DNA of 64,000 nt from G963663315 sp965214205. GTDB taxonomy: Bacteria > Pseudomonadota > Gammaproteobacteria > Arenicellales > Poriferihabitantaceae. Shown here piece by piece: positions 8,812-18,133 of this stretch (positions within the stretch are counted from its first letter, which is position 1; every line of letters begins with the position of its first letter). The stretch spans positions 558,001-622,000 of the forward strand of contig OZ243941.1 in assembly GCA_965214205.1 (NCBI GenBank). The letters are read 5' to 3'. The position numbers and the translations under genes are program-made. A model generated the notes under the pieces. It worked only from the letters and a program-made list of their open reading frames with translations. It was not told the origin of the DNA and did no database searches.

Positions 8812-9120
8812 TCAGTAGATACCTGAATCCCGGAACTATAGCATGGTCCGCACATGGCAACAGCTTCATCGTCCAGAACGCGCAGGGAACGCCTGCACTG
8901 GTAACGCTATCGACACTCGATTTTGTAGCGCCTTCTGCATCCGCCTGCGCGGTCGTCGGTGTCATCCAGCAGGAAGGCCGTCCATCGACTCGCGTCTGTC
9001 GTCCATCCTCCGCAGCCGGTGGACGATGCGCCACACTGGGACAGGTCTCCCCAGCTTTGAACTTCGTAACAGATCCTGCACTCCGGCGGCGGCGCGCTAT
9101 TGGCGGAGCGGAATTGAAAG
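8812..9120. other. Gene-free gap left of the conjugation fragment
   Basis: About 310 GC-rich bases between the DMT gene and the RHH-like gene. Short frames exist on both strands, but none resembles a protein family or has a convincing ribosome site. The stretch may be decayed element DNA. An ATCCTGC heptamer at 9073 resembles the IncP nick-site core but is not flanked by a clear inverted repeat. Confidence 0.5.
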
Positions 9121-9474
9121 CTAGCTGTTCTCGCGGCTCGTGGCCCGGCTATCCGAAATATTGCATCCAGTCGGTTCGATCTCATCCGGGAGCCGGCGCC
9201 CCCGTTCAAACACGGCCTGCATGGCCTGGGTGGTGGCCACATGCGAGTCAATCATTTCTGTGAAACGCCGATTTTCCCCGCGTAACGTCCGGTTATCGGA
9301 TTCCAGCCTGTCTACATCCGTGAGCAGGGCTTCCCATTTCCCGATCATCTGCCGGATAGCGCCAGCCTGCGTCCTGGCCGTGACCCGCATTTGTGCATTG
9401 ATAATCCTTTCCAGTTTGTCCTTATGCAGGCGATCCAGCCGCAATGTGGTAATTGTAGCGAATTCTTTTTTCAT
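9121..9474 (-). CDS. Ribbon-helix-helix-like protein with coiled coil
   Basis: A 117-residue protein. Residues about 8-45 read ITTLRLDRLHKDKLERII then TQAGAIRQMIGKW, resembling a ribbon-helix-helix DNA-binding unit (a strand of alternating residues followed by two helices). Residues 50-80 (LTDVDRLESDNRTLRGENRR) form a leucine-spaced coiled coil. Its place next to conjugation genes suggests a relaxosome accessory protein or a regulator of the element, but no relaxase is nearby. It is downstream of traB on the same strand, separated by about 410 bases, so it probably has its own promoter. Family assignment is by pattern only. Confidence 0.6.
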   Translation of the reverse strand: MKKEFATITTLRLDRLHKDKLERIINAQMRVTARTQAGAIRQMIGKWEALLTDVDRLESDNRTLRGENRRFTEMIDSHVATTQAMQAVFERGRRLPDEIEPTGCNISDSRATSRENS

Positions 9475-9886
9475 CGATTCACATTATCATCTACAACCGT
9501 ACAGGTAGAAATTAACGCAACACGCGAAAAAGTACTCCAGCATCAATCCCCGCAACAGGGAGGCTTTAGCCGTACAAGGAGTACCCTGATGATTGATATT
9601 ACCGGGTATATTACCGTATTCATTATTTTTTTGCAAATATCCATGGAGAAAATCCGAACCCAATCGGATACACTATCTTTTTTCCGCCAGGACAGCTTAT
9701 GCTTTCCTGATTCGACTGCAAAGCACTCAATTGTTCTCCCAACAATGACTACATACAGGTTTCACTACCATAGCGTCAAGATGCTCATCATGATTCCGTC
9801 TGACTGCCGGTTACGTCAGCGTCCAATTGTCGGTTACGTCAGCGCCGAAATGCCTGTTTCGAAAGAGTTCGGCAAGTTCTGCCCAA
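9475..9886. other. AT-rich gap between the RHH gene and traB
   Basis: No convincing gene. A plus-strand frame from about 9591 has AAGGAG eight bases before its ATG, but its product is not family-like and runs antisense into traB. The stretch contains two copies of CGGTTACGTCAGCG (9808-9821 and 9831-9844, 23 bases apart) and a distant inverted pair GTACTCC/GGAGTAC around 9530-9590. It may hold the RHH gene promoter, remnants of the element, or an origin-like site. Confidence 0.5.
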
Positions 9887-11050
9887 TCAAACATTCATCG
9901 CCAGGATATAGGGCACACCAAACAATTTTGACCAGGCAGCGACGTGCAGTCGCACGAGGTCCGGGAGTCTGGTCTCTCTGCCCCACCACAGATTGCTGGC
10001 AACCAGAACTACGTCCGGCTTCTGCCAATGCGTCTGGAAAATGAGCAGCGGGAGCGCAATTTCGTAGCAGATCAAGGCTCCCACATTGATTCCATTGAAC
10101 AGGAATGTGCCGGACCGGGTCAGGCCGGCCCTGAAAAATCCCTCCATCCCGCCCCGCCACATAAACCACGGCGCCGGCATGCGTTGTCGATAGAGGATAT
10201 TGATATTCCCCGCCGAAACGTGTGCCAGAACATTATTGTATTGACCCGAATCCGTGAACTCTTCGCCCCCGGAAATGAATTCACGGTTGGTTGCGGCGGC
10301 GAATGAACGCAGTCTGGACTGTGCGGTATCGGTCAACCGTCCGCCCATCGCTTCCGGAAATAACGGTATCGGAGCGGCGGCTTGCATGTCTTTCAATGAC
10401 TCCAGAATCCGGCTTTGGGAATGATAATCAGCAGCATAATTCCGATCTGCGCCCAAGTAATCATTCAACCGCGTATCGACTCCGACAAAGCGGAGACCGG
10501 ATTGAGGAGCGGCGCTGCCGGCAGCGCCGTGTAACGAAATTCCGACCAGCGCAAGCATCAGAACCGCGCCAACCGGTTTGGGAACGGACAGGGAATAAAG
10601 CAGTTGAAACAACACAAGAGTCAGCGCCAGCCCGATAAAACCGGCGCCGGGCAGAATGGCGCCAGCCACGATCAGGGGACTTGGCAGTCCGATGATGCCA
10701 AGCGGCGGCAATATCATCAGTACCAGCGCGACCATAACGCCAGTCCTTGGCATGATTGGCGCCAGCGCGAATGGAATGGAGAGTAACAAAGCGGGCAGAA
10801 CCCAGGTGGACAATGCGGTAACCGAATCGTTTGATAACGTGTGGATACCGTTCAACAATCCGAAACCGGCCACCAGATTGAATATGAATGCGGCGCTGAT
10901 CGTGTGGAGGATGGACGGCGCATGGCGCAGTCCCAGCGGAAGCAAACACAATGCCCAGATCGTCGAAGCCGAATAAAAGCCAAGGCCGGCGGCAAGACCG
11001 CCCAGACCATACCCGATCAAAGAACGTTGCGGGCGACGCCGGTAACCCAT
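9887..11050 (-). CDS. traB: TraB-type conjugal transfer protein (nitrilase/acyltransferase fold)
   Basis: A 387-residue protein. The first half holds several membrane helices (LGGLAAGLGFYSASTIWALC, then helices to about residue 185). The second half is a carbon-nitrogen hydrolase domain with LFPEAMGG (catalytic Glu) and GALICYEIALP (catalytic Cys). This is the layout of Ti-plasmid TraB, a relative of apolipoprotein N-acyltransferase. In known systems traB follows traF, as here; the two genes overlap by 34 bases. The C-terminus ends FGVPYILAMNV, soon after the domain, so slight truncation is possible. TraB is thought to aid pilus or transfer assembly at the inner membrane. Confidence 0.8.
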   Translation of the reverse strand: MGYRRRPQRSLIGYGLGGLAAGLGFYSASTIWALCLLPLGLRHAPSILHTISAAFIFNLVAGFGLLNGIHTLSNDSVTALSTWVLPALLLSIPFALAPIMPRTGVMVALVLMILPPLGIIGLPSPLIVAGAILPGAGFIGLALTLVLFQLLYSLSVPKPVGAVLMLALVGISLHGAAGSAAPQSGLRFVGVDTRLNDYLGADRNYAADYHSQSRILESLKDMQAAAPIPLFPEAMGGRLTDTAQSRLRSFAAATNREFISGGEEFTDSGQYNNVLAHVSAGNINILYRQRMPAPWFMWRGGMEGFFRAGLTRSGTFLFNGINVGALICYEIALPLLIFQTHWQKPDVVLVASNLWWGRETRLPDLVRLHVAAWSKLFGVPYILAMNV

Positions 11051-11520
11051 GACGCGTCTATCTCGCCAAAATAACGACTGTCGAGGCTATCCCCGGTATC
11101 GCCCGCGAGAATGTATTTATCGGCTGTCAGGACATATCGGCGCTCCATCGGTACGGCGGGAGAGGTGGTCCGCGCCGTATGCGGCAACAGAGTGTGATTA
11201 ACCGTAATACCTCCGTCATTAATCTCAACCCGGTCTCCGGGTACGCCGACCACACGCTTGAGCAGCGGAACAATGCCGCCGCATGTTTTGCTGATAGTAC
11301 GGGCGACCTGTTCATCCAGTCGGTGTCGTGTAACAAAATCCTGCGGCAAGCAAACCAGAGCCAGGTCGCCGCGAACGGGTCGGACGGCTCTGTTTATTTT
11401 CCAGACCAGTCCGTCCACGGAAGGGGTCAGGTTGATCCGGTAGCCCAGTGCATGACCAGCAATCAGACCGCCAGCGAGCGCCGACACAAGCCAAAGGCAA
11501 CAAGCGTTAATTGAGGGCAT
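11017..11520 (-). CDS. traF: TraF-like conjugative transfer signal peptidase (S26)
   Basis: A 167-residue S26 peptidase with an N-terminal membrane helix (residues 8-26). TPSVDG places the nucleophile at Ser34 and LKRVVGVPGD gives Lys88, matching the Ser37/Lys89 dyad of RP4 TraF; LAGDTGDSLDSR is the S26 C-terminal box. TraF processes and circularises the TrbC pilin in P-type systems. It overlaps the coupling-protein gene upstream by 14 bases and traB downstream by 34, indicating one transcript. No trbC pilin gene is visible, so its substrate lies elsewhere or is lost. Confidence 0.85.
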   Translation of the reverse strand: MPSINACCLWLVSALAGGLIAGHALGYRINLTPSVDGLVWKINRAVRPVRGDLALVCLPQDFVTRHRLDEQVARTISKTCGGIVPLLKRVVGVPGDRVEINDGGITVNHTLLPHTARTTSPAVPMERRYVLTADKYILAGDTGDSLDSRYFGEIDASWVTGVARNVL

Positions 11521-13372
11521 CTGATTTCGAAAGCGCTCCGAGTCTGCTGCGCGGTCCGATTACCGGATCATCAAAATGCAGTATCTGCTTGCCATAAATT
11601 ACCGGCTCACCAGCCAGGAACACAAGAGAATCACCGGCAACCAACTTTTTCCCGACCTTGCGTATGCTTTGGATACGCATGACCTCATCCGGGGTCAGAA
11701 GAGCTCGGGAGATTTCCTTGATTGTGGTATTCCCCTTGGGAGAATGCAGGAATTTCGGCGTCGAGGACCAGGACTCCTCCCGTTTTATGACGGTTACTGT
11801 ACCTACCATCTCGGACAACTCTTTCGCAGTAGCGATAGTGTTTGGGGCAAAAGCGACTCTGACACCACAGTTAGCGGTAATCGCCTCCTTACTGCCATAA
11901 GCGTCATTGTCCCGAAGTTGAGTAAAATCCTGGATGATCAATAGACATTTGATGCCGTAGCCACGCAGGAACGGGACCGCCTCATTCATGATCGCCATAC
12001 GACCAAGTGACGGAAATTCATCAATCAGCAACAATAATTTGTGCTTGTATGAGGGTGTACTGATGCCATGATCGTATTCCACCTCACTGGTCAATGTGCG
12101 AACGATCTGGGAAAACAATAACTGGGTCAACGGCCGTAACCGGGTTTTGTCCGTACTACCTACACAAACATACAGGGTAACGGGTTTTTCATGGTTCATC
12201 AGATCAGCTATCCGAAAATCCGACCGGGTGATGTTCTTGCGGATGATCGGGTCCCGATACAGTGTCAGTTTTGCTCGCACCATATCCTGGATTCCAACGA
12301 ACTGCCGACTGGCGCCCACATCCAGCATACTCAACAGCGACGACGCTTCGGCGCGACACAATGGGTGCGGTTCCCCGTTGACATGTTTCGTATTACCCAT
12401 CCTCTCCAGTATCTCCCTGAAATCCGCATCCGGATCGCTGAGTGACTCAGCCACATCCGTCAAGGATGCCGTCCTGCCCTTCAATTTTCGCTCATAACAA
12501 ACGTGCAGAATATGGGCCGTCAACAATGAGTAAGCCGCCTCAGCAAAGTATTCTACACCGCTCCTGCCCGTGTTTGACCCGTACTCCATGATGATCGCGG
12601 AAATGTTTTGTACATCCTGAATGTCGTGGTCAGCGCCAAGACGAACCTCGGCCAGCGGGTTATAACTGGCGCCGGAACCATCGTTACACGCGGGCTCGAA
12701 GCGCAATACGACATTGTTAGCGTGCTGTTTCCGCCAGCGTGACGAAAGCGCCCAGTTTTCCTTCTTCAGATCATAGACGACGCAACTGTGTGACCAGGTC
12801 AACAAGGTCGGGATAACCACGCTGACCCCTTTCCCACTGCCGGTCGGAGCGATCATCAATATGTGTTCGGGTCCGTCGTGGCGCAGGATCAAAGGCTTCC
12901 CGTTTCGTCCCTGCCAAGCGCCCAGCACCACTCCGTCATTGTCCAGTAAATCCATTTTCTGAATATCATTCAGGGTAGCGAACTTCGCTGAACCATGCAG
13001 CGAGCGGTGCATCTCCTGCCCGGAACGGCGCAAATACTGTGTGAACAGGATATAGACGCCGAAGCACAACGTGAAATAACCGCCATTCAAAGACAGGACC
13101 TCTTTTATAGAAGGATGCTTTAACAGATCAAACTCAACAATCCAGACCACCCATTTCCAGGGAAGGTAGAAATTGCTGTACAAAGGCGGTCCCAATTTCT
13201 GTTGGTAACCCATCAGTTCAGCAAACTCACGAGTAATGAAGATGGAAAATACAACCCCCATCAAGATCAGCGCAAAAACATCCTGCACCCGGATTTTCGA
13301 TTTTTTCGTTTCTACCGGAGCGCGGCTGCCGCGCAACCCATAATCCGTATTTTCATGATCCAATTTTTTCAT
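11507..13372 (-). CDS. traG: VirD4/TraG-type type IV coupling protein
   Basis: A 621-residue membrane-anchored ATPase with two N-terminal helices (about 30-50 and 95-112). A Walker A loop IAPTGSGKGVSVVIPTLL lies near residue 175 and a Walker B LLLIDEFPSLGRM near 440; length and motifs fit TraG/VirD4. The protein couples the relaxosome to the type IV channel at the inner membrane. It begins a traG-traF-traB unit with overlapping genes. The opposite-strand trbB gene starts about 100 bases away, so both promoters lie in 13373-13474. Confidence 0.9.
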   Translation of the reverse strand: MKKLDHENTDYGLRGSRAPVETKKSKIRVQDVFALILMGVVFSIFITREFAELMGYQQKLGPPLYSNFYLPWKWVVWIVEFDLLKHPSIKEVLSLNGGYFTLCFGVYILFTQYLRRSGQEMHRSLHGSAKFATLNDIQKMDLLDNDGVVLGAWQGRNGKPLILRHDGPEHILMIAPTGSGKGVSVVIPTLLTWSHSCVVYDLKKENWALSSRWRKQHANNVVLRFEPACNDGSGASYNPLAEVRLGADHDIQDVQNISAIIMEYGSNTGRSGVEYFAEAAYSLLTAHILHVCYERKLKGRTASLTDVAESLSDPDADFREILERMGNTKHVNGEPHPLCRAEASSLLSMLDVGASRQFVGIQDMVRAKLTLYRDPIIRKNITRSDFRIADLMNHEKPVTLYVCVGSTDKTRLRPLTQLLFSQIVRTLTSEVEYDHGISTPSYKHKLLLLIDEFPSLGRMAIMNEAVPFLRGYGIKCLLIIQDFTQLRDNDAYGSKEAITANCGVRVAFAPNTIATAKELSEMVGTVTVIKREESWSSTPKFLHSPKGNTTIKEISRALLTPDEVMRIQSIRKVGKKLVAGDSLVFLAGEPVIYGKQILHFDDPVIGPRSRLGALSKSDALN

Positions 13373-13474
13373 TTAACACACAAAAAGAGGTAAAGTACCC
13401 CGTCCTTTTTAATCAGGGCATGAAAATGATAGTGTTTCAGGCAGCTACCGGAAATTGCGCCCGCGGCGTCGGAC

Positions 13475-14458
13475 ATGAATGACTCGGTCACAGACGCCAA
13501 CCGGCGCGTACTGGCCCAGATCAACCGTGCGCTGGGCAGTGTGGTTAACCAGGCATTGGCTGACAATGACGTTACCGACATCCTGCGCAACGCGGACGGC
13601 GCAATCTGGATCGAACGTCTTGGCCAGCCCATGATCGAGGCCGGATATTTATCTGCGAATGGCGCCATGACGGCAATCAACGCAGTGGCTGGTTGGCATC
13701 AGGTTACCATTACGTCGACCAACCCGATTCTGAGTTGCGAACTGCCGGACGGGTCGAGGTTTGAAGCGAACATCCCTCCGGTTTCGGTCGGCGGCCCGAC
13801 ATTTTCCATTCGAAAAAAAGCGTCCCGACTGATCACTCTCGATGAATATGTAACCACCGGCTGCATGACCGTGCAACAAAGAGAAATCATGCATCAGGCT
13901 GTCACAGAGCACAGCAATATCATAATCGCTGGCTCAACCGGCTCCGGCAAAACCACGCTGGCGAATGCAGTCATTCATCATATCGTCGAGCAGTTTCCGC
14001 ATGAACGCCTGTACATACTGGAAGACCTGACTGAAATACAATGCAACGCCAGGAACCGGGTAGTCAGTCGCGCTACAGCCGATACGACCATGGTGGAACT
14101 ACTGCGCTCTGCGCTACGCCAGCGGCCGGACCGGATACTGATTGGCGAAGTGCGCGGAGGCGAAGCCTGGGAATTGATGAAGTGCTGGAATACCGGACAT
14201 CCGGGCGGCGTATGCACGATCCACGCCGATGCGCCCGATGCAGACAGCAAAGTCACGACTCCCGCGATGAAACGGCTGGAGCAACTCTGCGCGGAAAACG
14301 CACGGGCGCCGCGCCAGACCGGGATCATACGGGAGGTCATAACAGAAGCTGTGGACTTGCTGGTCTATATAGCCCGTCACCCCCGAAGCGGACAACGAGC
14401 GGTGCGGTCGATAGTGCCGGTCGGTATTTATCAGGGCGCATCCGCCGCCGCGTCCTGA
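13475..14458 (+). CDS. trbB: TrbB/VirB11-type secretion ATPase
   Basis: A 327-residue hexameric ATPase of the VirB11 family. The N-terminal domain contains DVTDILRNADGAIWIER. Walker A is AGSTGSGKTTLAN near residue 155. The Asp box is ILEDLTEIQC, Walker B is RILIGEVRGGEAWE and the His box is HPGGVCTIHAD. It would power pilus biogenesis on the cytoplasmic face. Normally trbB heads a trbBCDEJLFGHI operon; here it stands alone and its end overlaps the convergent DUF3577 gene by 28 bases, so the rest of the channel operon is missing at this site. Confidence 0.9.
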   Translation: MNDSVTDANRRVLAQINRALGSVVNQALADNDVTDILRNADGAIWIERLGQPMIEAGYLSANGAMTAINAVAGWHQVTITSTNPILSCELPDGSRFEANIPPVSVGGPTFSIRKKASRLITLDEYVTTGCMTVQQREIMHQAVTEHSNIIIAGSTGSGKTTLANAVIHHIVEQFPHERLYILEDLTEIQCNARNRVVSRATADTTMVELLRSALRQRPDRILIGEVRGGEAWELMKCWNTGHPGGVCTIHADAPDADSKVTTPAMKRLEQLCAENARAPRQTGIIREVITEAVDLLVYIARHPRSGQRAVRSIVPVGIYQGASAAAS

Positions 14459-14877
14459 TACCCGGACAAGTCAACCGCATTGCCAGCGACATAGAGATGC
14501 GTGATTTGAAACAGTCGGCTTTTCAGAGATACTCCGGTCTGGCCCTGTTTCGGCCCCTGTGCGTAAGTAAACATTTCGGTATTCAGGCCACCTGTCTTGA
14601 CCACGGCCCGTATGACGGTATTCTCCTGGTCCACATTTTCCTGAAGGATATGGTCGTTCAGGATGTTGAACGCCCGTGGACCGGATACGATACAATCAAG
14701 GTAAGTCGTCGACACCTTCGAGTAGTCTCCGTCCAGAACCTCCCCGTCCTGAAGTCCGACCGTAGCGGCCATGAACGGGTCCCCGTTCTTTGGCGTCACC
14801 ATGCGAATACGGTCGAGAAAACCGATTCCGCTGATGTGAATATCGTAGAAAGAACTGTTTTTGTTTTGTGCAGACAT
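14431..14877 (-). CDS. DUF3577 / STY4534-type ICE-associated protein
   Basis: A 148-residue protein with SSFYDIHISGIGFLDRIR near the start and TPKNGDPFMAATVGLQDG, resembling DUF3577 (STY4534-type) proteins, which are common in integrative conjugative elements and annotated there as replication-related. I chose the ATG at 14877 because AGGGG lies about ten bases upstream; an in-frame start at 14949 lacks such a site. A spaced palindrome TCAGA-N5-TCTGA at 14963-14977 could be an operator. Its tail overlaps the trbB stop. No membrane segment is seen. Confidence 0.65.
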   Translation of the reverse strand: MSAQNKNSSFYDIHISGIGFLDRIRMVTPKNGDPFMAATVGLQDGEVLDGDYSKVSTTYLDCIVSGPRAFNILNDHILQENVDQENTVIRAVVKTGGLNTEMFTYAQGPKQGQTGVSLKSRLFQITHLYVAGNAVDLSGYQDAAADAP

Positions 14878-15060
14878 GGCAGGCCCCTGTTGTATGCTCA
14901 GTGATAAATGCTCACGGAGACGCAGACGCGCCTGTTTGTCTATGTGCATTCAATTTATGTTATCAGACCAGTTCTGACAACTCTAATGCTATCATTTTAC
15001 AGAGATCAACACCATAATCAAGCAAAAATACCTAAATTACGCAATTAAATCACCCATGAC

Positions 15061-15981
15061 CTAAGGTCCAAGATGTTTCTCTCCGCGCTCTTCCGCCAAC
15101 TGAACCTGCCTCTCTCGCTCTGCAAACCGGGCTTTGTCCTGTTGTGTGCGCTGGCCATGACATTTCGGGCAGCTCACTCCCGGCTGGTAATACTCGCTGG
15201 CCTTGTCCTGTTCGGTGATCGGCATCCGGCAGCCGTGGCACTGGTCGTAACTGCCCCTGTTCAAATCATGGTCAACCGTGACCCGCTCATCGAACACAAA
15301 ACATTCGCCCCGCCATCTGGACTCCGGCGCCGGGACGGTTTTGAGATAATTCAGGATTCCGCCTTTCAGATGATACACGGATTCGAAGCCGTTTTGTTTC
15401 AGGAATGCTGTGGCTTTTTCGCAGCGGATACCGCCGGTGCAGTACATGGCGATCTTTTTGTGTTTTCCCGGATTCAGGTTTTCCAGCGCGTACCGCGGAA
15501 ATTCCCTGAAATTGGTGGTATGAGGGTTCTCCGCGTTTTCAAAGCTCCCCACCTCGATCTCGTATTGGTTTCGGGTATCGATTACAAGCGTATCGGGGTC
15601 TTCCACCAGCGCATTCCAGTCTTCGGGTTCCACATAGGTTCCCGTCAGAACCGCCGGATCAACACCTTCGACCCCCATGGTGACAATCTCTTTTTTCAGC
15701 TTGACCCGGGTGCGTTTGAACGGCATCCGGTCTGTCCCGGATTTCTTGAATTCAATACCGGAAAATCCGGCCTGTCCCTCCAGCCACCTCAGAAACCGAT
15801 CAACCGCTTGCCACTCACCGGCGATCGTGCCATTGATTCCTTCCCTGGCAAGCAGTAGGGTGCCGGTGATGCGGTTGCCGGATAATTGATCCAGAATCGG
15901 CTGCTGGAGGGAAACATAGTGATCAAGCGGCGTGAATTTGTAAAATGTGCAAACCACAAGATTGTTTGCGGATTTTGTCAT
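15061..15981 (-). CDS. trhO: tRNA uridine(34) hydroxylase TrhO (YceA)
   Basis: A 306-residue rhodanese-domain protein. The N-terminal domain (FYKFTPLDHYVSLQ, LLLAREGINGTIAG) and the rhodanese loop YCTGGIRCEKA with Cys181 match TrhO/YceA, and CxxC-type pairs (CHGCRMP, CPKCHGQ) follow in the C-terminal part. TrhO performs O2-dependent 5-hydroxylation of U34 in some tRNAs, the first step to cmo5U or mo5U. Length is typical. It is a single-gene unit just outside the conjugation fragment, so it marks the right edge of ordinary chromosome. Confidence 0.92.
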   Translation of the reverse strand: MTKSANNLVVCTFYKFTPLDHYVSLQQPILDQLSGNRITGTLLLAREGINGTIAGEWQAVDRFLRWLEGQAGFSGIEFKKSGTDRMPFKRTRVKLKKEIVTMGVEGVDPAVLTGTYVEPEDWNALVEDPDTLVIDTRNQYEIEVGSFENAENPHTTNFREFPRYALENLNPGKHKKIAMYCTGGIRCEKATAFLKQNGFESVYHLKGGILNYLKTVPAPESRWRGECFVFDERVTVDHDLNRGSYDQCHGCRMPITEQDKASEYYQPGVSCPKCHGQRTQQDKARFAERERQVQLAEERGEKHLGP

Positions 15982-16078
15982 GGGACTTGCTGCAAGCTGA
16001 ACCGGGACGCCCCCCGGATAACAGGGGTAATACGACCCATATAATCGTTACTCTACTATCGTAAAATCATGGTCCCGT

Positions 16079-16279
16079 TCATTGTTCGTTCCCGGTCTCC
16101 CGGTCAGGCCAGATTACGGCCTGGGACACGATCACCGACTTGCCGTCGAAGGTCATGGCCGGAGACCCGTACAGCTGATAGCCCGTTTCCAGCGCTTCGC
16201 TGACCCGTCGGCAAAAGGAAACGTCATCTGGACCGGTCAGTAATCGGTAACGTAACCTGTTTTCGGGTGGGTTTGACAT
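16079..16279 (-). CDS. DUF1737-domain small protein
   Basis: A 66-residue protein: YRLLTGPDDVSFCRRVSEALETGYQLYGSPAMTF spans the DUF1737 unit, here broken only for reference by FDGKSV and the final QAVIWPD strand. The family is small and cytoplasmic, of unknown function. It diverges from the ABC exporter gene with a 75-base gap that must hold both promoters. Confidence 0.75.
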   Translation of the reverse strand: MSNPPENRLRYRLLTGPDDVSFCRRVSEALETGYQLYGSPAMTFDGKSVIVSQAVIWPDRETGNEQ

Positions 16280-16354
16280 GACAGAAAACCTTTTTGTAAT
16301 TATCAGTTACTATATCTTAAACCCCTGACCCCTTTCCACACCCGTTCATACCCG

Positions 16355-18133
16355 ATGACTCCACGCATAAAAGTCTCCACTGATCAAAAAGGTAACTGGA
16401 GTGTGTCGAAACGGTTACTGCCGTACCTGTGGAAGCATCGCGCGCGAGTCGCTGTGGCGCTATTGTTTCTGGCGCTGTCCCGTGTAGCCAATGTGACGGT
16501 GCCGGTGACGTTGAAATGGATCGTCGACGGTCTGGATGCAGAGCCGATTATCGCCGTGCCCGTCGCTTTGCTGATTGCTTACGGCTTGCTGCGATTCAGC
16601 GCCATCCTGTTCAATGAGATTCGCAATGTGGTGTTTTCCCGGACCGGGATAAAGATAGCCATGAATATATCTTCCAGGGTATTCGAACACCTTCACAACC
16701 TGTCATTGTCGTTTCACCTGGATCGAAAAATCGGGGCGCTGTCCAGGGATATTGACCGGGGCAGTACGGCGGTCACCAATTTCCTGAGAATGGTCGTATT
16801 CAACATCATGCCTGTATTCATTGAAATCACGGTCGTGCTGGGCATCCTCTGGCAGCAACTGGATGCGCGCTACGTTGTGATTACTCTCATTGTGATTGTG
16901 ATCTACAGCTTTTGCACTTTCTGGATTACCCGCTGGCGCACCAAATTCAGAGTGCAGATGAACAATTCCGAGTCTTCGGCGAATACCTGGGCGCTGGATT
17001 CGCTGATCAACTACGAAACCGTAAAAATGTTCACCAATGAAAGGCTCGAAAGAGAAGGCTATGACCGGGCCTTGCAGCAATGGTCCGACGCCTCATTCAA
17101 GAACAGTCTGTCACTCTCATTCCTGAATGCGGGACAAGGACTGATCATTGCCGTCGGGCTGACCGTTTTGATGATCATGGCCGCTTCCGGGGTCAAACAA
17201 GGCGACTTGACCCTCGGCGATTTCGTCATGGTCAACGCATTTTTGATTCAGCTCTATATCCCACTCAATTTTCTCGGCTCGGTTTATCGGGATTTGAATC
17301 ATGCCCTGGTGGACATGGAGCGCATGTTTGATCTGGTCGATACAGAACCGGAGATCACCGACCAACCGGGGGCGCCGCCGTTGGCGCTCAGCCGGGGGGA
17401 GGTCCGGTTCGACCGGGTCAGCTTCTCTTACCAGCCGGACCTGGCGACCCTGAAAGACATCAGTTTCACGATCCCCGGCGGCAAAACTCTGGCGGTGGTC
17501 GGGCCTTCGGGATCCGGCAAATCGACACTGGCCAAACTGCTGCTGCGTTTATATGACCCGGATGCCGGCTCGATTTCGATAGACAATCAGGATATAAAAT
17601 CACAGACCCAGGAAAGCGTGCGGTCTGTAATGGGGGTCGTACCCCAGGATACAGTGCTGTTCAATGAGACCGTCCGGTACAATATTGATTATGGTCGCCC
17701 CGGCTCGACCGATGAACAAATCGCACAAGCGGCCCGGGCTGCCCAGATCCATGATTTTATTTCTTCTCACCCTCAGGGCTACGATATTCTGGTCGGCGAA
17801 CGGGGGCTGAAACTTTCCGGCGGAGAGAAGCAGCGAGTCGCCATTGCCCGGGTGGCGCTGAAAGGGGCGCGGATTCTGATTTTCGACGAGGCGACCTCTT
17901 CATTGGACAGCCGTTCGGAGAACGCCATTCAAAAAGCTCTGAAAAACGTATCGGCTGACCATACGACACTGGTAATTGCCCATCGGTTGTCAACGGTAGT
18001 CGGAGCTGACGAGATCATCGTACTCGATCAGGGCAGCATTGCAGAACGCGGCAATCATGATTTTCTGGTCAGCCAGCCAGGTCTGTACGCGCAAATGTGG
18101 AAACTGCAGCAGAAGAAAGCCAGCCAGAATTGA
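16355..18133 (+). CDS. Atm1/ABCB7-type ABC exporter (fused permease-ATPase)
   Basis: A 592-residue half-transporter: six helices in residues about 30-310, then a nucleotide-binding domain with VGPSGSGKSTLAKLL (Walker A), KLSGGEKQRVAIARV (signature), ILIFDEATSSLDS (Walker B) and an AHRLST switch. The stretch SSANTWALDSLINYETVK is characteristic of Atm1-type exporters, which move glutathione-linked persulfides or metal complexes out of the cytoplasm or matrix. In a sulfur-oxidising cell that role is attractive, but the substrate is inferred. Its stop overlaps the greB start as TGATG. Confidence 0.88.
   Translation: MTPRIKVSTDQKGNWSVSKRLLPYLWKHRARVAVALLFLALSRVANVTVPVTLKWIVDGLDAEPIIAVPVALLIAYGLLRFSAILFNEIRNVVFSRTGIKIAMNISSRVFEHLHNLSLSFHLDRKIGALSRDIDRGSTAVTNFLRMVVFNIMPVFIEITVVLGILWQQLDARYVVITLIVIVIYSFCTFWITRWRTKFRVQMNNSESSANTWALDSLINYETVKMFTNERLEREGYDRALQQWSDASFKNSLSLSFLNAGQGLIIAVGLTVLMIMAASGVKQGDLTLGDFVMVNAFLIQLYIPLNFLGSVYRDLNHALVDMERMFDLVDTEPEITDQPGAPPLALSRGEVRFDRVSFSYQPDLATLKDISFTIPGGKTLAVVGPSGSGKSTLAKLLLRLYDPDAGSISIDNQDIKSQTQESVRSVMGVVPQDTVLFNETVRYNIDYGRPGSTDEQIAQAARAAQIHDFISSHPQGYDILVGERGLKLSGGEKQRVAIARVALKGARILIFDEATSSLDSRSENAIQKALKNVSADHTTLVIAHRLSTVVGADEIIVLDQGSIAERGNHDFLVSQPGLYAQMWKLQQKKASQN

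Noticed and set aside
9073..9079. ATCCTGC, resembling the IncP oriT nick core
   Set aside because: A seven-base match is expected several times by chance in 64 kb, the preceding base is not a pyrimidine, and no inverted repeat flanks it.
9391..10044. Plus-strand frame of about 217 codons across the traB end
   Set aside because: Most of it is antisense to traB, the composition is not protein-like, and no family was recognised despite a ribosome-like site near 9585.
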